From assembly GCF_052076105.1 (NCBI RefSeq), contig NZ_CP197245.1, positions 4,092,001-4,156,000 of the forward strand: a stretch of 64,000 bases of DNA, given 5' to 3'. Shown piece by piece: positions 63,331-64,000 of the stretch (positions are counted from its first letter, which is position 1; each line of letters begins with the position of its first letter). The position numbers and the translations under genes are program-made. The DNA comes from Tardiphaga sp052076105 (GTDB lineage Bacteria > Pseudomonadota > Alphaproteobacteria > Rhizobiales > Xanthobacteraceae). The notes beneath the pieces are model-generated. The model was not told where the DNA came from and ran no database searches. It worked only from the letters and a program-made list of their open reading frames with translations.

Positions 63331-64000
63331 TCAGTCGCTGTTGACCAGCATGGAGGCCGCCGGCGTTGCCGGCGCATAGTTGCGCAGGGCCGCAAGAATG
63401 GAACGGGCTCCGCGCCGCGCGCCTTCGGTCTGCACCCAGATCAGCGACAGGATAAGTTCAAGCCCGGGATCAACCGGCAGCGCCACGAGGCGTGCATCGA
63501 ACGAGACGAGCGCGCTTTCGGGGAGTACTGACACGAAGCCGAAATCCAGCATCAGATTGGCGATGATCGGAATCGAGTCGATTTCTGTGATTGTCAGCGC
63601 ATCGATCTCTGCCTGCGGCAGCAATTGCGCGAGCAGTCTGTGGGCGGCTTGCCCGAGGCCGGTACGTCGACTGGGTAGCGCAAGCGGTTGCTGCCGAAGC
63701 ACCCGCGTAACATCAGGCTGGTCACCGAGCACCTCGCGCGCGCCGACGACCACAAGCTTCGAACGCACCAGGGCACGCGACGACACATCGGCAGGGATCG
63801 TATCGCTGTCGATCAGCGCCACATCGCAGCGCTTGTCCTTCAGGCCGGTGAGCAGATCCTCTGCCGTGCCATTGGTGACAAATAGCGGCTGCGTCGGCCG
63901 ATCCCGTTGCCAGGCAGCGACGAGAAAGGCCAGCAGCCGCGCGACATTGCTTTCATGACCGAGCGGCATCACCGCCCCCAGCCTGATGGTGGCATTGGTC
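63331..64000 (-). CDS. LysR-type regulator, C-terminal effector domain (5' end outside window)
   Basis: About 223 residues visible; the frame stays open to the window edge, so the HTH is outside. The segment ATIRLGAVMPLGHESNVARL begins the LysR substrate-binding fold, followed by RCDVALIDSDTIPADVSSRA and FGFVSVLPESALVSFDARLV. It ends 180 bp before the livK2 start, on the same strand. It may regulate the transporter or an operon outside the window. Confidence 0.88.
   Translation of the reverse strand, partial: TNATIRLGAVMPLGHESNVARLLAFLVAAWQRDRPTQPLFVTNGTAEDLLTGLKDKRCDVALIDSDTIPADVSSRALVRSKLVVVGAREVLGDQPDVTRVLRQQPLALPSRRTGLGQAAHRLLAQLLPQAEIDALTITEIDSIPIIANLMLDFGFVSVLPESALVSFDARLVALPVDPGLELILSLIWVQTEGARRGARSILAALRNYAPATPAASMLVNSD

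Noticed and set aside
1..64000. CRISPR arrays, insertion sequences, rRNA genes
   Set aside because: No repeat-spacer pattern, transposase or rRNA sequence was seen.

Overview
The window is GC-rich, densely packed and mostly transcribed from the minus strand. Gene families and gene order (hisD-UPF0262-maf-yacG block, box-type benzoate degradation with a BoxR-like regulator, several branched-chain-amino-acid-type ABC transporters) point to an alphaproteobacterium of the Bradyrhizobium/Rhodopseudomonas/Tardiphaga group. This is inferred from family resemblance only; no 16S gene is present. I see no insertion sequence, prophage or CRISPR array.

Layout. (1) 1-2701: a sensor histidine kinase (3' end outside the window) whose start overlaps the stop of a periplasmic PF04392-type binding protein by 4 bp. 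Next to it is a decayed fragment of an STN-domain gene. (2) 3317-21222: a betaine/sarcosine catabolic block: DUF5943 (V4R) protein, a dipeptidase-like protein with an incomplete metal site, livFGMHK transporter, purU, a folB paralogue, glyA, L-serine dehydratase, soxGADB, then a ProX-like deacylase and a GbdR-type AraC/GlxA regulator on the plus strand. Together they would take sarcosine to glycine, serine and pyruvate while handling the C1 units on tetrahydrofolate. (3) 21445-26738: housekeeping: tRNA-Phe, yacG, maf, a low-Mr phosphatase-like protein, UPF0262, hisD, DUF2948, murA. (4) 26865-33217: two dehydrogenase/reductase-type proteins, a TetR regulator with a candidate operator, a small membrane protein, an exported Asp-nucleophile hydrolase, and a UBP-zinc-finger protein beside a cyclic-nucleotide-domain flavoprotein. 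(5) 33549-33623: tRNA-Thr in a gene-poor kilobase.

(6) 34056-46817: a long minus-strand catabolic cluster not matched to a known pathway: Lrp regulator, SDR, acyl-CoA synthetase, complete peptide-type ABC transporter, thioesterase, MDR reductase, DUF2817 peptidase-like protein, glyoxalase-like protein, and an Asp/Glu racemase gene broken by one frameshift. (7) 47409-63150: aerobic benzoyl-CoA (box) pathway: feruloyl-CoA-synthase-like ligase, boxA, boxB, boxC, DUF309, alpha/beta hydrolase, benzoate-CoA ligase, divergent boxR with a translationally coupled unknown gene, and a second liv-type transporter. Two promoter regions of this block (bclA/boxR and livK2) share an identical 15-bp sequence containing a perfect 12-bp palindrome. 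A 10-bp part of it recurs upstream of boxC, which suggests one regulon. (8) From 63331 the C-terminal part of a LysR regulator runs off the window.

Strongest leads: the shared palindrome in the benzoate block; the dipeptidase-like and DUF5943 pair; the kinase and binding-protein pair; the UBP/flavoprotein pair; the unknown gene coupled to boxR; and the single-base lesion in the racemase.
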